64,000 bases of DNA from Candidatus Cohnella colombiensis (GTDB lineage: Bacteria; Bacillota; Bacilli; Paenibacillales; Paenibacillaceae): assembly GCA_029203125.1 (NCBI GenBank), contig CP119317.1, positions 2,976,001 to 3,040,000 of the forward strand, in the 5' to 3' direction. The notes beneath the pieces are model-generated. The model was not told the origin of the DNA. It saw only the letters and a program-made list of their open reading frames with translations, and searched no databases. Shown here piece after piece: positions 26,521 to 37,700 of this stretch. The translations under genes and the position numbers were made by a program. The first letter of the stretch is position 1, and each line of letters opens with the position of its first letter.

Positions 26521-27464
26521 CTCTTAGACTCCAAGAACCCATTAACCGTTTTGCGTAAGCCTTCGGTCCCTGTGTATGGAAAATGACTTTTTAATGCGAG
26601 TAACCACGGCTCCATAGCAACATCTAGCGAATTTGACAGCTTGCGATAGCTGTTTTCGTTAACTGAGTTGAACAAATGCAAAGTCTTAGCAGTACGAAGA
26701 GCAATCAATAGAAGACGATCACTCCATTTCGGCAGCGGAATAATCAAGCATCGTCGCTCCATTAGCGTCGTAACGATCCGGCAAAGTGTGTATGTTGACC
26801 AACTTTCGACATCACGTACAGCCCGGATCGTTGAATCTTGCTCAGCTTCTTCAATTACCTGCCGTACGATCCATGTAAAATTCCGAATATAGATCATAGG
26901 CTTAATCGTTCGACCTCGATCTGGAAGTGGAACAAACCGACGATGTAGCTGATGAATCAGTTTCATCATGTTGCCTTTCACATCATATTCACCATAAACC
27001 ATCACCGGTCGCAACACCGTACACTTTATCCCACTTCTCGCACATTCCTCTAGTGTATATTTTTCAGCCATTCGCTTCGTTCTCGCATAAAGATCGCCAT
27101 CTTCCTCAGTTGCAGCAGCAATAGAGCTAATCAGAATAAAGTGTTTAACCCCTGCCTGCTGAGCGAGCTTAACAGCATTTACGGTCGCTTGCACATTACC
27201 CTGCCAGAACATAGCCTCGGTCTCCTGAGTAATAGGAATATGTGCTGTGCCTGCAGCATGGATCAATACTTCCCAAGCAATTAAAGGGTCAGGTATAGGA
27301 AGTTGAGCATCATCACTTAAATCTGTCACATTCCAGCGCTCATTAACTCGAAGCGATTGAGGCGAGGCTTGCCTACCGATAGCCCAGATTTGACTATCAC
27401 GTGCAAACTCCTCAAGCAGGGCTTGTCCTATAAATCCTCCCGCACCGGTCACAATGATGTTCAT
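26517..27464 (-). CDS. NAD-dependent epimerase/dehydratase (extended SDR)
   Basis: Sugar-nucleotide-modifying enzyme, 315 residues. TGAGGFIGQALLEEFA binds NAD; the catalytic Tyr and Lys are in LYARTKRMAEK with Ser in FILISSIAA. Closest in style to the UDP-glucose/GalNAc 4-epimerase (WbpV/WbgU-like) group; the exact reaction is unclear. Overlaps the preceding glycosyltransferase as ATGA. Confidence 0.87.
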   Translation of the reverse strand: MNIIVTGAGGFIGQALLEEFARDSQIWAIGRQASPQSLRVNERWNVTDLSDDAQLPIPDPLIAWEVLIHAAGTAHIPITQETEAMFWQGNVQATVNAVKLAQQAGVKHFILISSIAAATEEDGDLYARTKRMAEKYTLEECARSGIKCTVLRPVMVYGEYDVKGNMMKLIHQLHRRFVPLPDRGRTIKPMIYIRNFTWIVRQVIEEAEQDSTIRAVRDVESWSTYTLCRIVTTLMERRCLIIPLPKWSDRLLLIALRTAKTLHLFNSVNENSYRKLSNSLDVAMEPWLLALKSHFPYTGTEGLRKTVNGFLESKR

Positions 27465-28654
27465 AGATGACCCTCTTTCTCTCTCTGAGCATATTCAGCA
27501 AAGGAACGCCAGAACCCATCTCTACGAGCTTCGAGACGATTGATATCATACTCAGCCGCCCGTTGAATTACGACAAGCGCTTGTTGGAGTCTCCAATCTA
27601 TATTCGTAAGCGCATGTAGCATCCGTTCCGCTAATCCCTTTTCATCGCCAGGTCGATGCAAAGCTTCATGATCAAGCAATTCCGGAATACCTCCCGCAGA
27701 TGAACCGATTGCAGGACAGCCTGTACTCATTGCTTCAATGAGGGCACGTGGCAATCCTTCAGTTCGACTAGGCTGGATATACAAGTCCAAACCATGAAGC
27801 CATTCCATCAAAGCTTGAGGTAACAGTACTCCGTGAAAAATGACTCTATTACCAATTCCCATACTTTCTGCTAATTGGCGATACTTCTCGGTGTCACCTT
27901 TTCCCACGATATGAAGCTCACATTGCGGGATTTGCTCTAATACCCGTTTGAGTGCTTCAATGGCAGTATCAATGCCTTTATAGTCGTTTAAATAGCCGAT
28001 TAATCCAACTCGAAGCGCTCCACCTTCATAAGACTTAAGCAACTCGATTCGTTTCCTGATGTCAAAGGTGTGATCTAAAGTCAGCTGTACATTCGAAGCA
28101 TGTTCAACTACACCTGTACTTGGATAACGCTTCTGCAAATAGTGTTTGGTGACATAGATGGCATACTTTGCACGACGAATCCACTTTCGATGACGCATGT
28201 AAGCAACAGGGGCATAGAGCCTGCCTGCTAACGTTTGGTAGTTCCAGTAAGCCCCCCATGCATCTCCAACCACTTCAACCGCCCAAGGGATATTCATCGC
28301 CTGTGCTTCTTTAATTGCTAGTAGTCCAACCTCACTAGGTAATCTAACAATGACCGCATCAGCAGCTTGTAAAACCTCCCTCATCCTGCGCCTCGCGATG
28401 GGCATTGCTGTGAGACGTGTTCGTGGGTTAGAGAGGTTGGGGAGGGAAACAAATTGAACACGATCCCCGGAGGATCGCAGCTTTGCATTCGGAGACCGAA
28501 GCTGTGGGTCCTCAACTAAGCGCGATGCGATCGTTAATTGATCAAAGTTCTTCAAATAACGTTCCCACATTGGATAATCAAAACCGACTTCCGAATAAAC
28601 TTGTTGATCGATACCGGTATATAAAAAGTGATCATGTGCAAATACAGCCTTCAT
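27461..28654 (-). CDS. Glycosyltransferase family 4
   Basis: Retaining GT-B enzyme, 397 residues. C-terminal nucleotide-sugar site LRVGLIGYLNDYKGIDTAIEALKR-like segment and the E-x7-E motif in PSRTEGLPRALIEAM. N-terminus MKAVFAHDHFLYTGIDQQVYS is atypical but intact. One of three GT4 genes of the locus; acceptor and donor unknown. Confidence 0.9.
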   Translation of the reverse strand: MKAVFAHDHFLYTGIDQQVYSEVGFDYPMWERYLKNFDQLTIASRLVEDPQLRSPNAKLRSSGDRVQFVSLPNLSNPRTRLTAMPIARRRMREVLQAADAVIVRLPSEVGLLAIKEAQAMNIPWAVEVVGDAWGAYWNYQTLAGRLYAPVAYMRHRKWIRRAKYAIYVTKHYLQKRYPSTGVVEHASNVQLTLDHTFDIRKRIELLKSYEGGALRVGLIGYLNDYKGIDTAIEALKRVLEQIPQCELHIVGKGDTEKYRQLAESMGIGNRVIFHGVLLPQALMEWLHGLDLYIQPSRTEGLPRALIEAMSTGCPAIGSSAGGIPELLDHEALHRPGDEKGLAERMLHALTNIDWRLQQALVVIQRAAEYDINRLEARRDGFWRSFAEYAQREKEGHL

Positions 28655-28670
28655 ATGATGTGATCCCCCT

Positions 28671-29951
28671 CTACAACCGCCACAAACGAATTGACTCAGG
28701 CTTGTCCTCTTGCTTCAAAATCCCTTTCAAATCAAATACAACTCCGTGCTGCTGGATCAGCAGCTGACTTATCCCCTGCCAACCGAGTAAAGTATAAGGT
28801 TTGTGTGGCACAGCGATGACAACAGCAGTTGCTTGTTCGAGTTGTTCAAAAGGTACAAGCTCAATCCCATATTCCTCACGGGCGATTGAAGGATCAGCAT
28901 ACGCATCGCAGATCTGGACCTGCACTTTATATTCGAGAAGTTCTTGAATCAAGTCATTAACCTTCGTATTGCGAATATCCGGAACATTTTCCTTAAAGGT
29001 CAATCCGAGAACTGTCACACGAGCAGAGATGAGGTTTGCCCCACTTGCGATAATTTGTTTGATGATATTTGATGCGACATATTTCCCCATCTGGTCATTG
29101 ATTCTGCGTCCTGCCAGGATGACCTGTGGGTGATAGCCTACACTTTCTGCCTTATAGGTTAAGTAATAAGGATCAACACCAATACAGTGTCCCCCTACTA
29201 AGCCTGGCTGGAAAGGCATGAAATTCCACTTTGTTGCCGCTGCCTCAATTACCTCTTTCGTGTCAACATTCAACGTATGAAAAATAATAGCTAACTCATT
29301 CATGAGCGCAATGTTCAAATCACGTTGCGTATTCTCGATGACTTTTGCTGCTTCCGCTACTTTAATAGAAGATGCTTTATAGATGCCCGCTTCCACGACT
29401 GCTCCATAGGTTACAGCAACTTCATCTAGAGCAGTCTGTGTTAATCCAGACACTACCTTTACGATCTTCTTAAAGCTACGCTGGTGATCACCTGGGTTAA
29501 TTCTTTCAGGAGAATAACCGACATGAAAGTCAGTTCCAGCTCGCATGGCGGACACCTGCTCCAATATCGGAATACATACCTCTTCCGTTGCGCCAGGGTA
29601 AACGGTAGATTCGTAGACGACTGTCGTTCCCCGACTCAAATATTTAGCTACTAGCTCTGTAGCTTTTTTCAGTGCGTTCAAATTTGGAATTTTCGCGTTG
29701 TCTACAGGTGTGGGCACAGCAACAATGATAAAATCGCACCCGCTTAAGCCACTCCCTAGACTCGTAAACTCCATTTGCAGCTGCTGCAATAGCTCCGGAG
29801 CAATCTCGCCAGTGGAATCTTCACCTCGCTGCAATTCTGCGATCCGCGCTTCATTAATATCAACTCCAAGCACAGGAAAACTTGTAGCGAATGCTGCTGC
29901 AACCGGAAGCCCTACGTAACCTAAGCCAACTACACCAATTTTCGTTGCCAA
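28671..29951 (-). CDS. UDP-sugar 6-dehydrogenase, TviB/WbpA-like
   Basis: NAD-dependent four-electron oxidation of a UDP-hexose or UDP-N-acetylhexosamine to the uronate. 426 residues. Rossmann GVVGLGYVGLPVA, catalytic Cys in LVGGHCIGVDPYYLTYKAE, the form found in the UDP-GlcNAc/GalNAc dehydrogenases TviB and WbpO more than in UDP-glucose dehydrogenase. A TTG at 29949-29951 is chosen because it is spaced 7 nt from a G-run; another TTG two codons earlier overlaps the upstream stop. Confidence 0.9.
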   Translation of the reverse strand: MATKIGVVGLGYVGLPVAAAFATSFPVLGVDINEARIAELQRGEDSTGEIAPELLQQLQMEFTSLGSGLSGCDFIIVAVPTPVDNAKIPNLNALKKATELVAKYLSRGTTVVYESTVYPGATEEVCIPILEQVSAMRAGTDFHVGYSPERINPGDHQRSFKKIVKVVSGLTQTALDEVAVTYGAVVEAGIYKASSIKVAEAAKVIENTQRDLNIALMNELAIIFHTLNVDTKEVIEAAATKWNFMPFQPGLVGGHCIGVDPYYLTYKAESVGYHPQVILAGRRINDQMGKYVASNIIKQIIASGANLISARVTVLGLTFKENVPDIRNTKVNDLIQELLEYKVQVQICDAYADPSIAREEYGIELVPFEQLEQATAVVIAVPHKPYTLLGWQGISQLLIQQHGVVFDLKGILKQEDKPESIRLWRL

Positions 29952-29953
29952 GC

Positions 29954-30970
29954 TCAATCCCCCCTTTGTCCATAGTACGACTTATACCATTCAACAAATT
30001 GAGGGATTCCGATCGTGATTGGAGTTTTCGGCTCGAATCCAGCCACTTCCCTGATCGGATCAATGTCCGCATACGTTTCTGGAACGTCACCTGGCTGCAG
30101 CGGTTCAAAGTTGATCAGAGCCTTTTTACCAACAGCCTGCTCGATCTGCGTAATAAAATCCATTAAGTTGACCGGTTGATTATTCCCAATATTGTATATC
30201 CGGTAGGGTGCATAGCTGGAAGCTGGGTCTGGAAGGTGTCCGCTCCATTGTGGGTCAGGCTGTGGAACGTTTGGAATTAGTCGAATGATTCCATCAACGA
30301 TATCATCAATATAAGTAAAATCTCGTCTCATCTGCCCATGATTGAACACTGAAATCGGCTTGTCGTTCATAATAGCACTCGTGAATTTGAACAACGCCAT
30401 ATCCGGTCTTCCCCAAGGTCCATAAACTGTAAAAAACCTCAACCCGGTAGTCGGAATTTGGAAAAGATGAGAATAGGTGTGTGCCATAAGCTCATTTGCT
30501 CGTTTCGTTGCAGCGTAGAGGCTTACGGGATGGCTAATATTTTGTGAGGTGGAAAATGGCATTGCCGTATTGGACCCGTACACGGAGCTTGAAGATGCGT
30601 ATAGCAAGTGATTAACTCTATGATTGCGACATGCTTCTAAAATGTTTAAAAATCCGGTCACATTCGCATCAATATAGGCTTGAGGATTGTCCAAGCTGTA
30701 CCGTACCCCTGCTTGAGCCGCCAAATGAACGACAACTTCAGGTTGATGTGCTACAAAGAGCTCATTCATTTGCTCCTTGTCCTCCAAATTTCCCTTAACG
30801 AACTTAAAGTTCGGATTCGACATTAGCAGCTTCAAACGGTCTTCCTTCAATTGAGGATCGTAATAGTCATTGACGCTATCAAATCCAATGACTTCATGGC
30901 CTTCTGCGAGCCACCTCGTTGCCACGTAAAATCCAATAAAACCTGCAGACCCCGTTACCAATAGCTTCAA
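29954..30970 (-). CDS. UDP-uronate 4-epimerase
   Basis: Extended SDR, 338 residues. TGSAGFIGFYVATRWLAEGH, then FDSVNDYYDPQLKEDRL, the signature of UDP-glucuronate 4-epimerases; SLYAATKRANEL gives Tyr-x3-Lys. Start is a TTG at 30968-30970, 8 nt after AGGAGG and overlapping the polymerase stop as TTGA. With the adjacent dehydrogenase it would give UDP-GalA or UDP-GalNAcA; which one is not decided by sequence. Confidence 0.9.
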   Translation of the reverse strand: MKLLVTGSAGFIGFYVATRWLAEGHEVIGFDSVNDYYDPQLKEDRLKLLMSNPNFKFVKGNLEDKEQMNELFVAHQPEVVVHLAAQAGVRYSLDNPQAYIDANVTGFLNILEACRNHRVNHLLYASSSSVYGSNTAMPFSTSQNISHPVSLYAATKRANELMAHTYSHLFQIPTTGLRFFTVYGPWGRPDMALFKFTSAIMNDKPISVFNHGQMRRDFTYIDDIVDGIIRLIPNVPQPDPQWSGHLPDPASSYAPYRIYNIGNNQPVNLMDFITQIEQAVGKKALINFEPLQPGDVPETYADIDPIREVAGFEPKTPITIGIPQFVEWYKSYYGQRGD

Positions 30971-32265
30971 GCAGCATTCCTCCTTGGGATGACAGCCAAT
31001 ACAACAAACACAAACGCCCACCAAATCATCGATAATTGAAAGTTTTTAAACAAATATAAGTCGAATGCAAATGTGCCAGCTGCTGCAAGCGTACCCGATA
31101 TCACATAAGGCAATATGGAATCTGGATCATCCTCCATGTATAAATGGCGAATGAGTAATACTAATATCCATATAAAAACAAGGGATGGAATGAGTCCCAA
31201 CTCCACTAACAGCTCAACATAAGTAGAATGTGGATGATATAATGTATAGCCGTACACACTTGTTTTAGGCCAAATAGTTGCTCCGCCGCTTAATCTTTCG
31301 TCGAGATACCACGGCCAAACCGTACCATATCCTTTTCCCATCCAAAGTGTTTTCGGATATTCAGTTGCAATTTTCATCGCTGTCTGCCACGTTTGCGTGC
31401 GCGAGGTGTCTTCTATCTTTGAGATTCGATCAAATGATATGAACGGGTAAACGATTGCCATTGCAAGCATTGCACCAAGTCCAAGCTGCATGATCTTCTT
31501 AAGCGATCGCATTCGAAATACGATCAATAGTCCGAAAATGCCGATGGCTAGTACTCCAGACCGGGAACCCGTCAATAGAATCGTAACTAATGTAATGATC
31601 AGTGCAATCTGATAGAGGATAACTGGCTTTCGCCGCTTCATAACATTTCCTAAATACACCCCCGCCGTCAAAGTCATGACGACGGACATAATCGCTGCAC
31701 CGCCTAACGGTCCCTTTAATCTCACGATACCGACATCTTCCATGATAATAGACGCCGATTGCGAACGTATCCCTAATCCAATTAAAGACTCCGCAGCGTA
31801 AATACAAATGATGAAAGTTAACATGAAACTGAAACGAGTGATGACATCCTCCCACCCATATCGATTGTTATCCGATGTGTGAGATGCAATTTTCGAATAA
31901 AAATAGCCTAATAGTGCAGCTGTCCCCATCAATAGTAATGGGATTAAACGGTCACCTAATGTGACGTCCGTACGAATGGAAGCCTTTTGCATGCTGAACA
32001 ATGCCCAAACCATTATAAACAGGAACATTGCCATGGCCATTTCCCGTTTCGCAAACTTCTCCTTTGCATAAATAAAGATTACGGGGAAAAATACAAGAAG
32101 CCCAACCATCATAATAAATAAAGGATAGTTAATATTTGAATCTAGCACCTCAAATGTTGAAGAGATCCGCCCTGGAAACATAGCCAAACACAATACAAAC
32201 AAATAAAACATCCACTCAAAAACATTCAGAGAGGCGAAGCTACGAATGAATTTCAGCCGATCCAT
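30967..32265 (-). CDS. O-antigen ligase/polymerase family protein (Wzy-like)
   Basis: Polytopic membrane protein, 432 residues with 10-12 hydrophobic segments and a large loop around 300-340 containing LWMGKGYGTVWPWY and YHPHSTYVELLVELGLI, the Wzy_C signature. Likely polymerises repeat units outside the membrane. GGAGAT precedes the ATG; the start overlaps the upstream glycosyltransferase by 26 nt. Confidence 0.87.
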   Translation of the reverse strand: MDRLKFIRSFASLNVFEWMFYLFVLCLAMFPGRISSTFEVLDSNINYPLFIMMVGLLVFFPVIFIYAKEKFAKREMAMAMFLFIMVWALFSMQKASIRTDVTLGDRLIPLLLMGTAALLGYFYSKIASHTSDNNRYGWEDVITRFSFMLTFIICIYAAESLIGLGIRSQSASIIMEDVGIVRLKGPLGGAAIMSVVMTLTAGVYLGNVMKRRKPVILYQIALIITLVTILLTGSRSGVLAIGIFGLLIVFRMRSLKKIMQLGLGAMLAMAIVYPFISFDRISKIEDTSRTQTWQTAMKIATEYPKTLWMGKGYGTVWPWYLDERLSGGATIWPKTSVYGYTLYHPHSTYVELLVELGLIPSLVFIWILVLLIRHLYMEDDPDSILPYVISGTLAAAGTFAFDLYLFKNFQLSMIWWAFVFVVLAVIPRRNAA

Positions 32266-33436
32266 AGGTGTATATCTCCTTCATGAGTGGATATAGAGAG
32301 GATGCCACATACTTTCGAGCAACGAGTGCTGCTTCAATGAACTGTACCGGAGGTCGTGTGAATTGAAGCAGATCGATTATCTGTTGTACCCACAGCTCCT
32401 TGCTATCATTCAAGCTTAATCTGAATAGTCGATCGATTCCGATATCTGCTTCCTCTGGAATGGCATCGCTCACTAAGCAAGGTAGGCCACCCGCTTGAGC
32501 TTCAATGACTGCCATACCAAGCCCTTCTGTGATGGAAGGGAACAAAAAAACGTCCGCTGCCGCGATGAGTTCAGGGATTTGATCGACTATTCCTAGAAAC
32601 TGGACCTTTTGTAATAGCCCGCGTTGCTCAGCCTCAGCCTTCATGTTTTGCAATTCTGGACCTTCTCCTGCAAGAATGAGAATTGCCGTAGGAACACTGT
32701 CCAACAACGATTGAAACACATCCAGAATAAAACGGTGGTTTTTTTCTTTAACAAATCTGCCAATATGAAGGACGACGGGTCCTTCAATGTTATTACTGTT
32801 AAACCATGCTCTTCGTAGCGATTCTCTTGTTGTAGAACGAATATGCATAAATGGATTCAAATCCAACGCATTGGGTACGATGCCCATTGATTTACCGTCA
32901 GGATTCCAATCGTGTCCAAATAATGAGCTTCCAGCGATCCGAGAGCAACTGAGACGATGTGTTGCATATTTGCGGATAAGGTTACTCATCGCCTTCATAT
33001 ATAATCCTCGAATTCCGCCCGCAGATGCATTTACTCGATGACTAGCTGCAATTCGAACTGAGACCCCGGCTTTTGCAGCCTGTCTAAGGACTATCCCGCT
33101 AAAATAAGCTGAATGGCTGTGTACGGCTATCGGAATGCCTAACTGAGATTTGTTCGATGTATGACTCCAATCTCGAAGTGTACGATCCCATTCCTTCTTG
33201 AAACGCCAAAGATCCCCCTTTGGAGATGGCACTCGAAAAACTGCGCCACCAAGCTGACGGATTTCCTTCTCATAATATCCTTCATGCAAGCTATGCACGG
33301 CGAAGTCGAATTGTATTTCCGTTCGATCCATCTGTCGATATAAGCTCATGATTCCTTTTTCAATCCCTGCAGGGTCCATCGCTTTGAGGAAATGTAAGAC
33401 TCGATACTTGCTAATCTGCGTATGTGTATCAAACAT
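32240..33436 (-). CDS. Glycosyltransferase family 4
   Basis: GT-B enzyme, 398 residues. YRVLHFLKAMDPAGIEKGIM is the acceptor-side start seen in many capsule GT4 proteins; VVLHIGRFVKEKNHRFILDVF and E-x7-E in PSITEGLGMAVIEA form the donor site. No clear ribosome binding site before the ATG. Between the polymerase and another GT4 gene. Confidence 0.9.
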   Translation of the reverse strand: MFDTHTQISKYRVLHFLKAMDPAGIEKGIMSLYRQMDRTEIQFDFAVHSLHEGYYEKEIRQLGGAVFRVPSPKGDLWRFKKEWDRTLRDWSHTSNKSQLGIPIAVHSHSAYFSGIVLRQAAKAGVSVRIAASHRVNASAGGIRGLYMKAMSNLIRKYATHRLSCSRIAGSSLFGHDWNPDGKSMGIVPNALDLNPFMHIRSTTRESLRRAWFNSNNIEGPVVLHIGRFVKEKNHRFILDVFQSLLDSVPTAILILAGEGPELQNMKAEAEQRGLLQKVQFLGIVDQIPELIAAADVFLFPSITEGLGMAVIEAQAGGLPCLVSDAIPEEADIGIDRLFRLSLNDSKELWVQQIIDLLQFTRPPVQFIEAALVARKYVASSLYPLMKEIYTYGSAEIHS

Positions 33437-33452
33437 GTTGAGTTAACTCAGC

Positions 33453-34640
33453 TCACTTCCCATTCAGCATATCTTGATACAGCTGATCCACTGCATCCCA
33501 GATGACCTCACTGCGAAAATACTCGATGACACGTTGCCTACCGTTTGTCCCTAGCCTCTTTGCCTCTGCTTTATCTCGTAAAAGTAAAGCAACGGCTTCT
33601 GTCAACCCTTTGACATCTCGGTCATTCACTATAATACCGCTTTCATTATGCTTAACAGCATCCTTAGCACCTGTCACATTCGTCGTAACGACAGGAACCT
33701 CCGCTGCACTTGCTTCAATGATGACAGTGCCAAACCCTTCTCTATAGGTTGGAAATACGAAAACATCCATCAACGAGAAATACGGTGCTGGCTCTTGTTG
33801 ATAACCCACCTTCACAATATTGGAATCACTAACGATACGTTCACGTAGCCATTCTGGAATCGGATCCGCATCGTCAAACGCCCCAACAAGAACAAGCTTT
33901 AATTGTGGGTATGACAATCTAAGCTCATCAAAGGTTTGCAGTAATTCGATTATGCCTTTGTCCATCGTCAATCTTCCAACAAAACCGATCGTCGGTATTT
34001 CAGAAGAAAGAGCCCACTCTTTTCTTAAACTCGAAACCTTTGCTTTCCATTGCACCTCATGGATAGGAAACCGCGCCATATCGACTCCATTGTTGCTGCC
34101 ATATCCAAGTACGAATGACTTCGAAGCTTTGACTATTCCTGATTGAATCGCAATCTCTCGTATACTGTTACTCACGCACCACACCCGATGTGCTGCAAGG
34201 CATGCTGTCTTCTCTGTTGCAAAGAGAAGATGTCTCTTCCATCCCTTCAATGTTTCTAAGCGCAGTCCATGCTGGGTATGTACCCGGTGTGGAACTCTTG
34301 CTAACCATGCAGCGATTCCCACTAGAAAGCCTGCTTTAGGTGTTCCGATATTAATAATATCCGGTCTATGCTTTCGTAAATATTGAACGAGCTTCCACAA
34401 TGAAACGATATCGCTTAGCGGTGCAATTGTTCTTGACATCTTAAGAGGATAAGTATGAATCCCCTCCTGCTGCTCAAGCTCTTCCAATTGGAGTCCCGGT
34501 GAACATATCAATGTCACTTCATATCCTCTACGCTTCATCTCAGCAAGCTGTGTTTTAAGCAACACGATACTGATCGGGACCGTAACTGCATAATATAGCT
34601 GAACCCTTGGTTGTCTTCCTTCAGTTACAAAACCATTCAT
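33453..34640 (-). CDS. Glycosyltransferase family 4
   Basis: GT-B enzyme, 395 residues. RVQLYYAVTVPISIVLLKTQLAEMKRRG-like start, known from enzymes that add the second sugar to the lipid-linked first sugar (EpsD/PglA-like). IGFVGRLTMDKGIIELLQTF and E-x7-E in PTYREGFGTVIIEA are intact. First gene of the minus-strand glycan cluster. No initiating polyprenyl-phosphate sugar transferase is present in the window. Confidence 0.9.
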   Translation of the reverse strand: MNGFVTEGRQPRVQLYYAVTVPISIVLLKTQLAEMKRRGYEVTLICSPGLQLEELEQQEGIHTYPLKMSRTIAPLSDIVSLWKLVQYLRKHRPDIINIGTPKAGFLVGIAAWLARVPHRVHTQHGLRLETLKGWKRHLLFATEKTACLAAHRVWCVSNSIREIAIQSGIVKASKSFVLGYGSNNGVDMARFPIHEVQWKAKVSSLRKEWALSSEIPTIGFVGRLTMDKGIIELLQTFDELRLSYPQLKLVLVGAFDDADPIPEWLRERIVSDSNIVKVGYQQEPAPYFSLMDVFVFPTYREGFGTVIIEASAAEVPVVTTNVTGAKDAVKHNESGIIVNDRDVKGLTEAVALLLRDKAEAKRLGTNGRQRVIEYFRSEVIWDAVDQLYQDMLNGK

Positions 34641-34668
34641 GAATGAGCCCCCACCTTGTAAGATTGCA

Positions 34669-34697
34669 AAAGATTCTCACACGAAGGCGAGAATCTT
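34669..34697 (-). terminator. Terminator of the FN3 surface protein gene
   Basis: AAGATTCTCGC and its inverse with a short loop on the minus strand, then TTTTGC. It lies 41 nt after the stop and separates this gene from the glycan cluster. Confidence 0.65.
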
Positions 34698-34737
34698 GTT
34701 TGATGTTAATCATTCTTGAGGCTGCTATAGGATTAAA

Positions 34738-37700
34738 CTAATAGACTTCAAAGTGAGCATTATCTACCCGAATACTCCCCGCACCATCTGCGGATGTTGA
34801 GCGAATGATAACATAGAGCTTTGCAGATGTAGCCCCAGTAGGCACTGTTCCCGATAGATTTATTGAAACGAATCCGTTAGTAACTTCATCCCAATCATAA
34901 GACCTGGAACCGACAATCGTATTGTTGGCATTGTAGAAGTCAACATAGATCTGGAGCTTGGCATCCTTCAATTGCATAACATCTGCTTGAACGGAAGTAT
35001 AGAAGAAGCCACCCTGCTTTAATATGATTTTCTGATAGATCGCTGCCATCCCATTCGTAGGTAAACCCGAAGCTACGATTTGTTGTGCTTTCCCTTCAAG
35101 ACCTGAGACTAGCTCAAAGCTTGCAGCACTGTTCTTCGCTATAATCGTTCCCCAGTTATATGCTATGCCTGGGTAATAACCCTCTGATTCAAACATAGAA
35201 CCAATTACACGATTGCGGCTCGTTTGGAAATTAATATCATCGATGAGGAATGAACCTTCCCCATCAGCTTGTAAACCCCTTAAGATCACATACACCTTAG
35301 CATAAACTGCATCATCCGGAACGACACCTGAAACGGTGTAGTTTACGTATCCATTCGTTGACGAGTCGATATCTTTGTATGCAGCTTTTACAATTTTCTG
35401 AGTTTTGTCATAGAAATCAATATACAGCTGAGCCTTGCTTCCTTTGAGCGCTTCTACTTGAATATTGCCATTCAACTCAAACGTATCTCCTGCCCCTACC
35501 GACACCTTTTGCCACACTGCAGCGATCTTACCCGTTTGTAAGGAACGAGCTGCAATTCGCAATGCGCTTGAACCTGAGTGTACAGTTGTTCTTACCGTTT
35601 CGGAAAGGTTCGCAACATCTGCATTTTGAGTAATGACCCATAATGAAGGCAAGGAATTCGTGTCCGACTGTTCGAAACCACTATTCGACAGAAGATTCTG
35701 ATCAAAGTTTAGTGAGATGTTGTTTACATAGATCGTCCCCGAAGCTCCCTGAGTCTTTCCTCTAACTAAAACTAGAACTTTCGCAGTTACCGCATTTTCC
35801 GGGAGTAAGCCTTCTGCCTTCAATGGTACGAATTGATCTGTTACTGTTGATAGCTCAGCGTAATTCGTACCTACCAGTACATTGTCTTTATTATAGAAAT
35901 CAACATAAACTTGAGCTTTAGCGTCTTGTAGCGCAGTGACATACAGGTTGCCTTCTAATGAATATCTCCCTTTAGCGAGACTAACCGGAACCTTCTGGAA
36001 AACGCCCACAAGTCCATTATTCGCTAACTGCGATGCTTCTATCTTCAGTGCAGTTCCCGGACTAACTGGTGATTCCTCCACAACGATTGAGGTCTGCACA
36101 TTACTTGCATATGAAACGCCCCAAGCATCCGGCAGTCCAGTAGTTGAATTGTAGTCCTGGAACTTGGAATTCAAGATCATTCCATTACCTACACTAAGCG
36201 ACATATCATCTACAATAACGGATCCACTGCTTGCATCTGCGTTTGCTCTTATCACAATATAGACTCTAGCCGAAAGAGCCTGTGTGGGCACAACGCCTTC
36301 AATCTGTATTGGAACAAATCCTGTCGTAACTTCACCTAGATCCTGATAGGCAGAGCGTAGCCATTTCTCTTCTGCACCATAGAAGTCTACATATAACTGT
36401 ACCTTGGTCTTATCTAAGGCCAGCACATTAATCATGGCAGAGGCACGGAAAGTTTGTCCAAGCTTTAGAGGCACTCGTTGTGAAATCGTAACACTAGTAT
36501 TGTTGGACATATCACTAGCTGTAATTTGCTGTGCGTAATTATTCGTCGCTGGATCTCGAGTATATTTGCTAAGCTCAACTTTCGTACTGGTTCCCGTCTT
36601 CTGCTGCGTCCATTGATCTGCTAAATTATTCTTGAACTTCGTAAACGTATAGTTGTTCAGCAAGTTCCCGCTGGATAAAGGCGGAGGCGGGGTCCCAGAA
36701 CCTGTTGTCGGATCTATTGGATCTTTTGGATCTATAGGATCTGTAGGATCTGTAGGATCTGTAGGACCTTTTGGATCTTTTGAATCTATTGGATCTGTTG
36801 GATTTGTTGGATCTGTTGGATCTGTTGGATTTGTTGGATCAACCGGGTTACCTCCAGGCACAGAAGCGGGTAGTACAACTTCTACAGCTTCACTAGCCTG
36901 CGAAGCCCCATTTGTCGAATTGATAGCTACAACCCTATATTTAACTGTCTTCGATTCTATAAGGCTAGTATTTAACCAATTCGTATCTGTATAGCTAGTG
37001 CCGGTCAACACAGAACCAATCGGAACAAATTGTGTATCGAAACCTACCGTCCATCGATACAATTGATAGCCTACCGCATTGTCAACTTGTTGCCATGTTA
37101 GTACAATCGATTGGTCCGTTTTAACTACGAGACTAAGTCCTCCCGGTTTATTCGGTACCGGTACAGCATATGGACCCTTAGGCACCGTGATAGTCGATTC
37201 ATTGGAATACCAGTATGAAGTATTGCCTACAAGATCAATCGCTCTCACCATAACAGCAACGCTCGTATCTCTAATAAACCCGAACTCAGATAGGTTCACA
37301 GACAATTGCGTACCTGTAGAGAAAAACTTCTTCGTCGTATATTGATTGTTATTATTATTAAAATTCATAACAATTTCATATTGCGCAGTGTATGGAATTG
37401 CATTCCAGCTAACTTGCAATTGACTATTCTTTAGCGACAAAGTCGGCTTATTAGGAAGCTCCGGTGGTTCCTTTTGAGCCATAGCGTACGCTTTTTGAGA
37501 TTCAACGCCTAATGCGTTAACAGCGGAAATTTGATAATAATATGATGTCCAAAGTCCACCGGGTAACGTCGGGAATACCTCATCTGTAAAAGATAGAGCT
37601 GTGTGATTAGGCTGGCTGATAAGCTCGTAATTGCCACCACCTGGGGCAGATCGATAAATCCGATAGGATACGGCATTGACTGAAGCTTTCCATGTGAAAG

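Noticed and set aside
36660..36870. Separate DNA repeat locus of GGATCTGTT-like units
   Set aside because: It is the coding sequence of the DPT/DPK linker in the FN3 protein; the repeats follow codons.
36653..36994. Plus-strand frame rich in Gly-Ser-Val
   Set aside because: It is the antisense of the DPT-rich linker of the FN3 protein gene.
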